Assembly (NCBI GenBank): GCA_013824115.1 | Contig: PNNG01000022.1 | Span: 78,610 to 142,609 of the forward strand | Direction: 5' to 3' | Source of the DNA: Sphingobacteriaceae bacterium | GTDB taxonomy: Bacteria > Bacteroidota > Bacteroidia > UBA7662 | DNA: 64,000 nt | In this document: piece by piece, positions 37,222 through 45,879 of the stretch | How positions within the stretch are numbered: position 1 is the stretch's first letter | Layout: every line of letters starts with the position of its first letter | Position numbers and translations under genes: made by a program | The notes under the pieces: model-generated | What the model was told of the DNA's origin: nothing | What the model saw: the letters and a program-made list of their open reading frames with translations, nothing else | The model's database searches: none

Positions 37222-37832
37222 GCAAGCAAAAATGGTTGTACATCATCAGGCACGGACAAACCGATTTCAATTTACAGGGCATAGTACAAGGGCAGGGGAT
37301 GAATACCTCTTTGAATGCCCAAGGCGTGGCCCAGGCACAGGCGTTTTTCAATAAATACCGCCACGAGGGTTTCGAAGTAGTGTTCAGTTCGAGCTTGCAA
37401 CGAACCCACCAAACAGTAGCGCCATTCATCCAAGTACTGGGCTTGCCCGAAATCAGGTTGGCTGCTTTTGATGAGTTCAATTGGGGCATTTTTGAGGGCA
37501 GTTCATTTGGCCAGTTTAATGCCGAGTACCGGGCGCTTTTGGCGGCATGGCGTTCGGGCGACTACCAGGCATCTCCGCCGCAGGGCGATGCCCCCGTGCA
37601 AGTAGCTATCAGGCAACAGCAAGGGTTGCAGGCCATTTGGGACCATCCGGCAGAGCGCATATTGCTATGTATGCACGGTCGGGCCATGCGCTTGATTTTG
37701 TGCTTGCTGCTACAACGCCCTTACAGCGAAATGGATGATTTTGAGCACGATAATCTCAGTTTATACAAACTTGCTTTGAAAGAAAACGGCAATGAGCTGT
37801 TAATTGCCAACGACCGATCGCACTTGCTTTGA
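37218..37832 (+). CDS. Histidine phosphatase family protein
   Basis: A protein of 204 residues of the phosphoglycerate mutase-like phosphatases. The catalytic RHG motif is IIRHGQTDFN, the second His is in LCMHGRAMRLIL, and SSSLQRTHQT matches the third block. It overlaps the RluD-like gene by 4 bases (ATGA), so it belongs to the same operon. The substrate is not clear from the sequence; related proteins act on small phosphate esters such as alpha-ribazole phosphate or sugar phosphates. Confidence 0.88.
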   Translation: MSKQKWLYIIRHGQTDFNLQGIVQGQGMNTSLNAQGVAQAQAFFNKYRHEGFEVVFSSSLQRTHQTVAPFIQVLGLPEIRLAAFDEFNWGIFEGSSFGQFNAEYRALLAAWRSGDYQASPPQGDAPVQVAIRQQQGLQAIWDHPAERILLCMHGRAMRLILCLLLQRPYSEMDDFEHDNLSLYKLALKENGNELLIANDRSHLL

Positions 37833-37836
37833 TAAC

Positions 37837-38709
37837 TTAGCCCAGCAGTCGCTCTAAAACTGTTGTGATGAGCTTTTCAATGGTTTTTTGAGGAGTAAGG
37901 CTAAATGAACCTTTCACCCGATTGGCAATGATGGCATTGGCCGAAAGGGCCTGGTGGCCAAGCACCCGTGCCAAGCCATAGATACCGGCAGTTTCCATTT
38001 CAAAATTGGTTACCCGGTGAGGCGCAAATTGAAAGGCGCCTACCCGCAAGGGCAACTGCTCAATAACGGGTTGGTAACGCAGGCTGCGACCTTGGGGGGC
38101 GTAAAAACCGGGACAAGTGAGTGTAATGCCTTTAAAAAAATCGTCTTTAGCAATTTGGTCAAGCAACACCTTACTTCCTTCGAAAACATAGGGATGAGCC
38201 ACGCGGGCGATATCGGGCAACGCAGCCTTAAAAGCAGCTGTCATGGCTTTTTCCTCCGCTGTTTGGCTTGCTTGGTAATAGGGCATGAGTCCATCTAAAC
38301 CCAATCCGTGCGAAGAGCAAACCAATGAATCTACCTGAATGTCGGCTTGGAGTGCACCACTTGTACCCAAGCGCACCAGGTTCAAACTGGTTAACAGTGC
38401 TTTAGGCTCGCGGCTGATGAGGTCGATATTTACCAAGGCATCGAGCTCGTTAAGCACAATGTCGATATTGTCGGTACCTATGCCGGTACTTACCACCGAT
38501 ACACTTTTGCCGTTGAGCAATCCAGTATGGGTAATGAACTCGCGGTGCTGTACTTTGTACCAAACCTGGTCGAAATGTTTGCTTACTTCTTTCACCCGAT
38601 CGGGATCGCCCACCAGCAATACAGTGGGGGCCAGCTGCTCGGGCAATAAATTCAGATGGTATACCGCACCAGCAGGGGTGAGGATCAATTCGGAGGCTGC
38701 AAAGGGCAT
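37837..38709 (-). CDS. Nucleoside phosphorylase (uridine phosphorylase-like)
   Basis: A protein of 290 residues. LLVGDPDRVKEVSKHFD at the N-terminus binds phosphate, VSTGIGTDNIDIVLNELDAL is the family signature, and VTNFEMETAGIYGLARVLGH carries the ribose-binding MET motif. It cleaves nucleosides with phosphate in salvage; the uridine type is favoured by GTSGALQADIQVDS but not certain. Its start shares one base with the stop of the DinB gene, so they form a two-gene operon. It is convergent with the phosphatase gene, 4 bases away. Confidence 0.9.
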   Translation of the reverse strand: MPFAASELILTPAGAVYHLNLLPEQLAPTVLLVGDPDRVKEVSKHFDQVWYKVQHREFITHTGLLNGKSVSVVSTGIGTDNIDIVLNELDALVNIDLISREPKALLTSLNLVRLGTSGALQADIQVDSLVCSSHGLGLDGLMPYYQASQTAEEKAMTAAFKAALPDIARVAHPYVFEGSKVLLDQIAKDDFFKGITLTCPGFYAPQGRSLRYQPVIEQLPLRVGAFQFAPHRVTNFEMETAGIYGLARVLGHQALSANAIIANRVKGSFSLTPQKTIEKLITTVLERLLG

Positions 38710-39218
38710 CAGAGGTATTTGGCTTTAATCACGTCCATGTGGTGGATTTCATGTCCAACCAGCACCCTGCCAATAGATTCTACAGTAGCTTCGGTTTTGT
38801 TGGCGGTTCCCACGCGTGCCAGCATTTCGGCATCAAAAGTTTCGAAAAGGGCAATGCTCGCATCGCGTACACAGGCAAATTCACGCATGAGCGATTGCAT
38901 GCTGCGCTTATTGGCCTGGGCTTGTGTTACATAATCGTCTTGCTCGAAGCCGCTTAAAGCTGTTTCATCGGCCCTGGCAAAGCGCAAGGCACGGTAAGCA
39001 AAAATGCGTTCCGAGTCGATGAGGTGTTGAATGATTTCCTTGATGGTCCACTTACCCGGCGCATAGGCTTGTTCTGCTTTTACATCGGATATGCGCGAAA
39101 GAATGATTTGGGTGGTATCGTGTGCTTTGCGCATATTGGTTACCAAATCGCCCGAGGATAAGCTGATGTAGTAGTTATAATAAGCCGGAAAGCTTTTGGG
39201 GGTTTCGGGTGTTGACAT
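38709..39218 (-). CDS. DinB-family protein
   Basis: A protein of 169 residues with a four-helix bundle typical of DinB/YfiT. Metal-ligand histidines appear in KEIIQHLIDSERIFAYRALRFA and VLVGHEIHHMDVIKAKY. Family members are metal-dependent transferases or thiol-related enzymes; the exact role is unknown. It is translationally coupled to the nucleoside phosphorylase. The region upstream is shared with the divergent gene at 39318. Confidence 0.88.
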   Translation of the reverse strand: MSTPETPKSFPAYYNYYISLSSGDLVTNMRKAHDTTQIILSRISDVKAEQAYAPGKWTIKEIIQHLIDSERIFAYRALRFARADETALSGFEQDDYVTQAQANKRSMQSLMREFACVRDASIALFETFDAEMLARVGTANKTEATVESIGRVLVGHEIHHMDVIKAKYL

Positions 39219-39302
39219 GGAGGAAATGATTGTGCCTGCGATAGAGGCGTGACTTAGATGTCGAAATATAGCAGCATTTCATCAAATCTCCCAAATTGAA
39301 GT

Positions 39303-39310
39303 TACTTTTG
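39303..39310 (+). promoter_or_regulatory. -7 box of the gene at 39318
   Basis: TACTTTTG, an exact TAnnTTTG match, seven bases before the ATG. The mRNA would have almost no leader. Confidence 0.5.
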
Positions 39311-39317
39311 CATCGTT

Positions 39318-39995
39318 ATGCCCAGCAGGAAACAGTGGTTTTTATTGTTGTTTGTATTTGTTAGCACCGGCTTGGGGGTATGGGGTGTTCGCTGGTTTAC
39401 CAATCGACAAACTTTGGCCTGGGTGAGGGTAGTGCCTCACGATGGGGGCATTGTTTCTGGAGGCATGGCGGCTTTCGACCAATTGCTTTCGTCGGAGCAA
39501 GTGAGTGGGGTGTTTTACCAGGAACCAGCACCAAGTTATCTTTTGCCTTTTCAGGCCAGTTTGCAACCCGAAATTTTAGCTGAGTTACAACTGAAAAATC
39601 AGCATTTGACTTGGTTCAATGTGAATCCCGATTCCTTGTTTTTACGAGCCTGGACGGGGGCTTATGCCCGCATGGTAATGGCATTGCCTCAGCAAGTGAA
39701 AGATTCTCTGAATTTGGTATCGGAGTTGTATGCCCGAAACAGAACCTTGGCGGTGATTGCCAAAAATGCACGTCGAGATAGTTTATTGCAGGTTTTAGGC
39801 GCCAATATGGATGCTTTTACCTATGGTAAATACACGGCTCTAAGAAAGAGATTTGCGCAACAATTGCTCAATGCGAGCAACAAGCAAATGGCAGCACAAC
39901 CAGGGAAACACTGGGTGTTTGTTGTTGATGTGGAATTATACCCTTACGTGCGAGATGCATTTAAGAAGACTGACAGGTACCGTTTTGAAGAGTAA
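39318..39995 (+). CDS. Membrane-anchored protein of unknown function
   Basis: A protein of 225 residues, not recognised. It has one N-terminal membrane segment (about residues 7-25; FLLLFVFVSTGLGVWGV) with a short basic start, then a soluble domain of about 195 residues outside the cytoplasm. No catalytic motif, cysteine pair or lipobox is visible. The stop overlaps the start of the next gene (outer-membrane barrel), so the two are probably made together and may act together in the envelope. Confidence 0.75.
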   Translation: MPSRKQWFLLLFVFVSTGLGVWGVRWFTNRQTLAWVRVVPHDGGIVSGGMAAFDQLLSSEQVSGVFYQEPAPSYLLPFQASLQPEILAELQLKNQHLTWFNVNPDSLFLRAWTGAYARMVMALPQQVKDSLNLVSELYARNRTLAVIAKNARRDSLLQVLGANMDAFTYGKYTALRKRFAQQLLNASNKQMAAQPGKHWVFVVDVELYPYVRDAFKKTDRYRFEE

Positions 39996-40791
39996 TAGTT
40001 CCTTTTTTTTAGTTTTCATGGTTTTCTTGCTGCTCAGCGCATGCAGCGCCAATGCCCAAATTTTGAATGCCGAAGCATTTCAAAGTCAAAACGAGCCTAC
40101 TCAAAAGTGGCGTGGACAAACGGCATTTGGGTTTAATCTCGATAAGCAGGCTTCCCTCATTTATTCAATGTTTACAGATGTAGATGTGTCGTACCGCATC
40201 AAAGACAAATCTTTGCTCTCGGCTTCCCGATTGCGGGTTACAGGCAATGGCGACGATTTGCTGTTGAACGGGGGATTTGTGCATTTCAGGCTACGCGACA
40301 ATACGGGCAAGCTGTTGCTGCTGGAGCATTATACCCAATACCAATGGGATGGGGTACGGGGTTTGAAAAACAGATATTTGTTAGGCTCAAATATTCGGCA
40401 GCGTTTACAACACGATTCCCTGGGCAGCTTATATGCGGGTTTTGGAGCCTTTTACGAATTCGAACAGTGGGGCTTTGCGGCGGTGCCTCGCGACCGGAGG
40501 CCGCTTGATCTGGCCGACGTATCGAAAAGCCTTTTGAAGTTTAACGTTTACATTCGTTTCTTTCGGCAAATAGCACCGAATGTGCGCTTTGGAAGCACTT
40601 TTTATTATCAGGCACGCCCCGAATATTTTTTTGCAGATTATCGATTAGCCGGGAATTTGGAATTCATTTTTCAAGTAAACCGCAATTTTGAATTCAGGCT
40701 TAACTACGACGGCATTTACGATACAGCGCCCATTGTCCCCATCGATAATTTCTATTTTACCCTGGCCAATAGATTCGTTTATCGTTTTTAG
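39985..40791 (+). CDS. Outer-membrane beta-barrel protein (DUF481-like)
   Basis: About 268 residues from the TTG at 39985, giving a signal peptide MKSNSSFFLVFMVFLLLSAC ending at SANAQ. An ATG at 39955 would add ten residues but lies deep inside the previous gene. The mature part shows alternating polar/hydrophobic strands with aromatic girdles (LLLLEHYTQYQWDGVRGLKN, GAFYEFEQWGF) and ends NRFVYRF, a barrel-type C-terminal aromatic. Similarity to the DUF481/YdiY group is by eye. The function is unknown; it is coupled to the membrane protein upstream. Confidence 0.7.
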   Translation: MKSNSSFFLVFMVFLLLSACSANAQILNAEAFQSQNEPTQKWRGQTAFGFNLDKQASLIYSMFTDVDVSYRIKDKSLLSASRLRVTGNGDDLLLNGGFVHFRLRDNTGKLLLLEHYTQYQWDGVRGLKNRYLLGSNIRQRLQHDSLGSLYAGFGAFYEFEQWGFAAVPRDRRPLDLADVSKSLLKFNVYIRFFRQIAPNVRFGSTFYYQARPEYFFADYRLAGNLEFIFQVNRNFEFRLNYDGIYDTAPIVPIDNFYFTLANRFVYRF

Positions 40792-40826
40792 CGCATTTTA
40801 ATGTATTGTGCAGTAATTTAGTGCAA

Positions 40827-43800
40827 ATGTTCTGGCTGCACTTCAGGGTTAAATGGGCTTTATTGCTCTGCTGTCTCATGCTTGAGGCCGCTGTTGCATT
40901 TGCCCATGGCACAGGAAAAAACGAAAGCTACTTTATACCCAACAAAGGGCAATGGCCAGAGCAGGTGATAGCCCATTGCGATTTGCAGGGCCTACGTATC
41001 TTCATTGAGAACGATGGCATTACCTGGCTGCATGCCAGCACGCTAGGGCTCGAAGCCATTCACCACGACAGAGATAATCCAGCACTATTTTGGATGCATG
41101 CCTTCCAAACCAAATGGGCCAATCACAGCTATTCGGGAAAATTCAGACTCGAAGACCGGCACGAAACCTCACTCAACTACTTTTTGGGTAACGACCCCAA
41201 TGCGTGGGCTACCGATATTCAACCTGCCCATGTTTTGGTTTTGGAAGAGGTATATCCTGGTATTGATGTGCGCTTGATGGCACACGACGGCTTTAAATAT
41301 GAGTTTGTAGTATCGCCGGGAGCCGACATAGCCCCCATTAAAATGAAGGTGGAAGGGGTTGATTTCAAGCTTAATAAACAAGGCGGAATCGATTATTTAT
41401 CGAAGAATGGAGTGATTTCGGAGGAGGCACCTGTGGCATGGACAGAAGTAAATGGCCAAAAGCAGGCGGTAAAGGTGAAGTACCAGGCTGAAAAAAGCTT
41501 CTGGTCTTTTGATGTTGGCTCTTACAATCGGCAAACGCTTTTGATACTCGACCCAACCCTGGTAGCCAGCACCTTCAGTGGAGCTGGTTACGATAATTGG
41601 GGCTTTACGGCCACTTATGGGGCCAATGGGGATATTTACTTGGGCGGCATCATTTTTAATCCGGGTTATCCCACAAATCTTGGGGCATATCAAACTACCT
41701 ACGGCGGCTTTGTCGACATGACTATTTCGCGCTATAATGCACAGGGAACCACTCAAATTTATGGCACTTACTTAGGGGGTGGTGCGCGCGATGAGGTTTT
41801 GAGTTTGGTTACCAACGCCGCAGGCGATTTGTTCTTATTGGGCAAAGTACGCAGTGTTGATTTTCCTATGGGGCCATCGCCTTATGATAATTCACAGAAC
41901 GGCAACCTCGATTTGGTGGTTGGTCGACTCAGTGCTGCTGGCAATGTACTCCAAGCTTCCACCTATTTGGGGGGCAGTGGCAACGAGGGCGCCAATTCGG
42001 TGGATACACAGCGTTTTAATGCCCAGGTTTTAGAGTTCAATTATGGAGACGATGGCAGGGGAGAAATCTTGTTGGATGCCCAAGGCAATGTACTGGTGGT
42101 TTCCAATACTGCATCTCCTGATTTTCCGATGCAACAGGCTTTTCAGCCGGTTTATGGCGGGTCGCAAGATGGCATTTTGGCAAAGTTGAACCCTGCATTG
42201 AGCAATCTTTTGTACAGCACCTTTTTGGGAGGCTCTGAAATGGATGCTGCTTATGGGGTGCGCAGCATCAGCGGCGATACGGTGATTGTGGTAGGCAGTA
42301 CATTTAGTGGCAATTTCCCCATTGTGGGCTTGGCTGAAGGACATACACGCACGCAGCAGGGAAGTTGTGATGGCTTTTTGCTGCGTTTACGAACCGCCAG
42401 TGCACCGGCCTTATCGGGTACTTTTTTAGGTACTTCCACTTACGATCAAGCGTATTTGGTTGATTTAGACGATTCGAACCGGGTGTATGTGGCTGGTATT
42501 ACTTTGGGAACCTGGCCCATTACCCCCGCAAACGTATATGCCAATCCAGGTGCGCCGCATTTTATTCAGCGATTCTCACCCAACTTGGGCCAGCTTCAAA
42601 TAAGCACGGCAGTTGGTCCCTCCACCGCACAGGGACCCTGTTTGTCGCCCACTGCTTTTATGATAGACGTTTGTCGCAAGATTTATTTGAGCGGTTGGGG
42701 CGGTACCACCAATTCTCAGCGCAACAGCCTGATGTCGCCCCTGGGTGGTTTGCCCGTTACGGTAGATGCGTTTAGGGGAGTAACCGATGGAAGCGATATG
42801 TATTTGTTGGTTTTGGAAGAAAATGCGCAATCGGTAGTTTATGGTACTTATTTCGGTGGGAATACGACCAGCGAGCATGTAGATGGTGGTACCTCGCGAT
42901 TTTCAAAGGAAGGGACGATTTATCATGCCGTTTGCGCGGGTTGTGGAGGAAGTAGCGATTTTCCAACCACGCCTGGCGCTTATTCCTCCACCAACAATGC
43001 TGGGCTGGGAGGGGGCAGGTGCAATGCGGCCGTGTTTAAAATCGATTTAGGATATGTAAATCCTATTGCCGGTTTTCGTACGCAGTACCGCGATACCACA
43101 GTTTGCTTGAATACGCCCGTCCAATTCAATCCTACAGGCACCCTTTTCGGCGATTTTTTCTGGGATTTTGGGGTACCCGGCGCAACAAGTACCTTGAGAA
43201 ATCCAACTTATACCTACACCAGCTTGGGTGTTTTTCAGGTCACCTTGATCATCAGAACCTGCATCGCTGCCGATACGGTAGTGCAAAACGTGGAAGTTTT
43301 TCCGCCTCCTGTAGTTCAGTTGAGTGGGCCACCCGTGGTATGCCTAGGTGATTCTTTGACATTGCAAGCCAGTGGTGGGGCATTGTACCGCTGGAAACGC
43401 TTCCCGGGTATGGCCGATACCTCTGGGAACAATGTTCGCGCATTGGCCAACACCAGCCGGTGGTATGTGGTTACAGTTACCGACATCAGGGGATGCATTT
43501 CTACGGATAGTATATTTGTGGAAGTATCGAATCCACGACGTGTACTGCAAGGCTTAAACAACAATTGGTGCTTCGGCGATACCCTCCGGGTGAATCCGGC
43601 TCTAAGCACATTTTTTACTGCTGCGAATTGGTTACCCGACCCCGACATCACCAATCCAGGCTCACTCAGCCAGCAATTTAACAGCTTGCCCGCCCGCTGG
43701 GTGTATTTGCAACTTACTGATTCATTGGGATGCACTTACCGCGATAGTATATTTTTGAATCCATCCATCACCGTAACGGCCAACGGGGGCCCTGATCGGT

Positions 43801-44504
43801 TTATTTGCAGCGACGACAGTATTACGCTTACGGCTTCGGGGGGTACCCGGTACCGTTGGAGTACGGGCGATACCACGGCCAGTATTCGTTTTTGGGCGGC
43901 AACCAACACCCGCCTTTGGGTAGAAACCTGGCTTGGTAGCTGCAGAAGTTTGCCCGATACTGTATTTATATTGAATGCCAGAGTGGAAGCCGATTTTTCC
44001 TTCTCTCCCGATACAGGCTATGCCCCACAGGAAATCAGCTTTACCAACCTATCGGTACCCCCCGGAAATTTGCGATCGTTCTGGGATTTTGGAGATGGAA
44101 ATACCAGTTTGCTCGAAAATCCAGTACATGTTTACCGCACGCCTGGGTCTTATCGTATTATTTTGCGGGTTCAAAGCAAAGCCACCAATTGCAGCGATAC
44201 CTTGGTGTTTGATTATGTATATATCGACAGTGTAGCCTTGGTGCTCCCCAACGCCTTTACCCCCAATGGCGATGGAACCAACGACGTCTTTATAGGATTG
44301 GCACGCAATTTCAGGAGTCTCGATTTTAGGGTATACGATCGCTGGGGTTCGCGGGTTTTTAATGCCGTGAGTACCGAAATCAGGTGGGACGGCAAGTGTG
44401 ATGGTGAGCCATGTATAGCAGGTGTTTATCCATACGTTTTAGAGGGTGTAGGCAGAAACGGAAGGCCTTATCGATTTACGGGAACCATTAATTTGATTCG
44501 ATGA
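40827..44504 (+). CDS. Large surface protein with SBBP-like, PKD and gliding-type C-terminal domains
   Basis: A protein of 1225 residues from the ATG at 40827 (MFWLHFRVKWALLL); the signal peptide ends near AFAHG. The N-terminal region (about 25-240) has YFIPNKGQWPEQV and LNYFLGNDPNAWATDI, typical of proteins with SBBP (beta-propeller-like) repeats. Repeats of the type YGTYLGGGARDE and STFLGGSEMDAAYGV follow (about 240-740). Then come PKD-like beta domains (FFWDFGVPGATS; SFWDFGDGNTSLLENPVHVY) and the gliding-motility-associated C-terminal domain (LPNAFTPNGDGTNDVF, VYDRWGSRVF, WDGKCDGEPCIAGVYPY), a T9SS type B sorting signal. It is a secreted adhesin-like protein. Confidence 0.92.
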   Translation: MFWLHFRVKWALLLCCLMLEAAVAFAHGTGKNESYFIPNKGQWPEQVIAHCDLQGLRIFIENDGITWLHASTLGLEAIHHDRDNPALFWMHAFQTKWANHSYSGKFRLEDRHETSLNYFLGNDPNAWATDIQPAHVLVLEEVYPGIDVRLMAHDGFKYEFVVSPGADIAPIKMKVEGVDFKLNKQGGIDYLSKNGVISEEAPVAWTEVNGQKQAVKVKYQAEKSFWSFDVGSYNRQTLLILDPTLVASTFSGAGYDNWGFTATYGANGDIYLGGIIFNPGYPTNLGAYQTTYGGFVDMTISRYNAQGTTQIYGTYLGGGARDEVLSLVTNAAGDLFLLGKVRSVDFPMGPSPYDNSQNGNLDLVVGRLSAAGNVLQASTYLGGSGNEGANSVDTQRFNAQVLEFNYGDDGRGEILLDAQGNVLVVSNTASPDFPMQQAFQPVYGGSQDGILAKLNPALSNLLYSTFLGGSEMDAAYGVRSISGDTVIVVGSTFSGNFPIVGLAEGHTRTQQGSCDGFLLRLRTASAPALSGTFLGTSTYDQAYLVDLDDSNRVYVAGITLGTWPITPANVYANPGAPHFIQRFSPNLGQLQISTAVGPSTAQGPCLSPTAFMIDVCRKIYLSGWGGTTNSQRNSLMSPLGGLPVTVDAFRGVTDGSDMYLLVLEENAQSVVYGTYFGGNTTSEHVDGGTSRFSKEGTIYHAVCAGCGGSSDFPTTPGAYSSTNNAGLGGGRCNAAVFKIDLGYVNPIAGFRTQYRDTTVCLNTPVQFNPTGTLFGDFFWDFGVPGATSTLRNPTYTYTSLGVFQVTLIIRTCIAADTVVQNVEVFPPPVVQLSGPPVVCLGDSLTLQASGGALYRWKRFPGMADTSGNNVRALANTSRWYVVTVTDIRGCISTDSIFVEVSNPRRVLQGLNNNWCFGDTLRVNPALSTFFTAANWLPDPDITNPGSLSQQFNSLPARWVYLQLTDSLGCTYRDSIFLNPSITVTANGGPDRFICSDDSITLTASGGTRYRWSTGDTTASIRFWAATNTRLWVETWLGSCRSLPDTVFILNARVEADFSFSPDTGYAPQEISFTNLSVPPGNLRSFWDFGDGNTSLLENPVHVYRTPGSYRIILRVQSKATNCSDTLVFDYVYIDSVALVLPNAFTPNGDGTNDVFIGLARNFRSLDFRVYDRWGSRVFNAVSTEIRWDGKCDGEPCIAGVYPYVLEGVGRNGRPYRFTGTINLIR

Positions 44505-45664
44505 AGTATTCCTTGATTGAAGTAAAAGATGCCAAACAAGGCGAAATTTTTTGCCGTATACCCCAGTATTTATTCGGAAAGGACCCCCATTTTGTGGCGG
44601 TACCCATCCAAATTCAGCAGGATTTATTCGATGCTGCTAAAAACAAGCGATTGCAGCATTTGCGCCTGAAACGATGGTTGTTGCAAAAAGAAGGACGATG
44701 GGTAGGGCGAATAGCGGCCTTTGATCACCCCAAGCCAGCGCTCGATGAAAAGGCAGGGGCTATTGGTTTTTTTGATTGCATAGCCGACGATGTGGCCGCA
44801 CAAATGTTACTCGACCAAGCCGAAAATCAGCTGGTTCAATGGGGGGTCGATTGTATTGACGGACCTGTTCAGCCCGGCGAGAACGACCAATTTTGGGGAT
44901 TGTTGGTGGAAGGATTTGGCAGGCCTTCGTTTGGTGCGAATTGGAACCCACCGTATTACCGACGGTTTTTTGAAGAAGCGGGTTATGTGTCCTATTATGA
45001 GCAGATTACCAACGTAATTACTATTCAATCGGGATTACCCGAGCGATTTTTTAAAATAGCGGAGTGGGTCAAGCAAAAAGGGAAGGTGGAGTTATCGCAC
45101 TTCAGTTATCGCGATAAGGCCTATTATGCGCAATCGGTAGCACACATTTATAATCATGCCTGGCATCAATTTGAGAACTTCACGCCCAAGCAAAGCAAAG
45201 ATGTCTTGGAAGAATTGAATAGGCTAAAACAAGTGCTTAAAGAAGATTTGATTTGGTTTGCCCATATTGAAAAGGAAGCAGCAGCTTTTATGTTAATGGT
45301 TCCCGATTTAAATCAGTATTTCGCCAAAATCAACGGCAATTTGAATGCGCTTGGCCGGTTGAAGTTTTGGTGGAATCGCAAAATGCATGCTCCCCGTCGC
45401 TTAAAAATCTTGGTGATGGGGGTGGTTCAAAAATACCAGAAGTTGGGCCTCGAATCAGTGCTCATCGACGTGGCTTACCGCTGGGTCCGCCAACACTATC
45501 GGCATGTGGATGAAGTAGAACTTGCTTGGGTAGGCGACTTTAATGGCCCCATGCTGGCCTTGCACCAAGCTGCAGGAGCCAAGCCACTGCGCCGGCACAT
45601 TACATTCAGAAAGTCGCTAAACGATGAGGTTGTCGTAAAAAAATTCGAGATTAAAACCGATTGA
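44501..45664 (+). CDS. GNAT-superfamily acyltransferase-like protein of unknown substrate
   Basis: A protein of 387 residues with no signal peptide, so cytoplasmic. The N-terminal part (PQYLFGKDPHFVAVPI) and VGRIAAFDHPKP, AIGFFDCIADDVAAQMLL, GPVQPGENDQFWGLLVEGF match a family of long GNAT-like proteins whose substrate is unknown. The C-terminal half (LVMGVVQKYQKLGLESVLIDVAY) holds the acetyl-CoA-binding-like segment. It overlaps the surface-protein gene by 4 bases (ATGA), which is unexpected for unrelated functions and suggests co-expression. Confidence 0.75.
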   Translation: MKYSLIEVKDAKQGEIFCRIPQYLFGKDPHFVAVPIQIQQDLFDAAKNKRLQHLRLKRWLLQKEGRWVGRIAAFDHPKPALDEKAGAIGFFDCIADDVAAQMLLDQAENQLVQWGVDCIDGPVQPGENDQFWGLLVEGFGRPSFGANWNPPYYRRFFEEAGYVSYYEQITNVITIQSGLPERFFKIAEWVKQKGKVELSHFSYRDKAYYAQSVAHIYNHAWHQFENFTPKQSKDVLEELNRLKQVLKEDLIWFAHIEKEAAAFMLMVPDLNQYFAKINGNLNALGRLKFWWNRKMHAPRRLKILVMGVVQKYQKLGLESVLIDVAYRWVRQHYRHVDEVELAWVGDFNGPMLALHQAAGAKPLRRHITFRKSLNDEVVVKKFEIKTD

Positions 45665-45720
45665 TTACCACGACTTAAACGGTTGAATCAGTTTTTTCGG
45701 GGCTTTTTTTAGGCAGTTTC

Positions 45721-45751
45721 TTTGCATTTATCGTTCACTCCTCTATCTTTG
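45721..45751 (+). promoter_or_regulatory. Promoter of tRNA-Lys
   Basis: TTTG (45721-45724), 19 bases, TATCTTTG (45744-45751). Same boxes and same spacing as the tRNA-Leu promoter. Confidence 0.78.
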
Positions 45752-45776
45752 CACAACCTTTTGAAAAAGGGGGTAA

Positions 45777-45852
45777 GATTTCGTAGCTCAGCCGGTAGAG
45801 CAATACACTTTTAATGTATGGGTCCTGGGTTCGAATCCCAGCGAAATCACCA
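45777..45852 (+). tRNA. tRNA-Lys (anticodon TTT)
   Basis: The acceptor stem GATTTCG (45777-45783) pairs with CGAAATC (45842-45848), then A and an encoded CCA. Anticodon stem ATACA/TGTAT, loop CTTTTAA, anticodon TTT at 45810-45812. The T arm is GGTTCGAATCC. Confidence 0.97.
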
Positions 45853-45853
45853 C

Positions 45854-45879
45854 AAGGCCAACATTGTTGGCCTTTTTTT
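45854..45879 (+). terminator. Terminator after tRNA-Lys
   Basis: The arms AAGGCCAAC (45854-45862) and GTTGGCCTT (45866-45874) with loop ATT, followed by a T-run. It overlaps the last codon of the convergent histidine-kinase gene. Confidence 0.85.
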
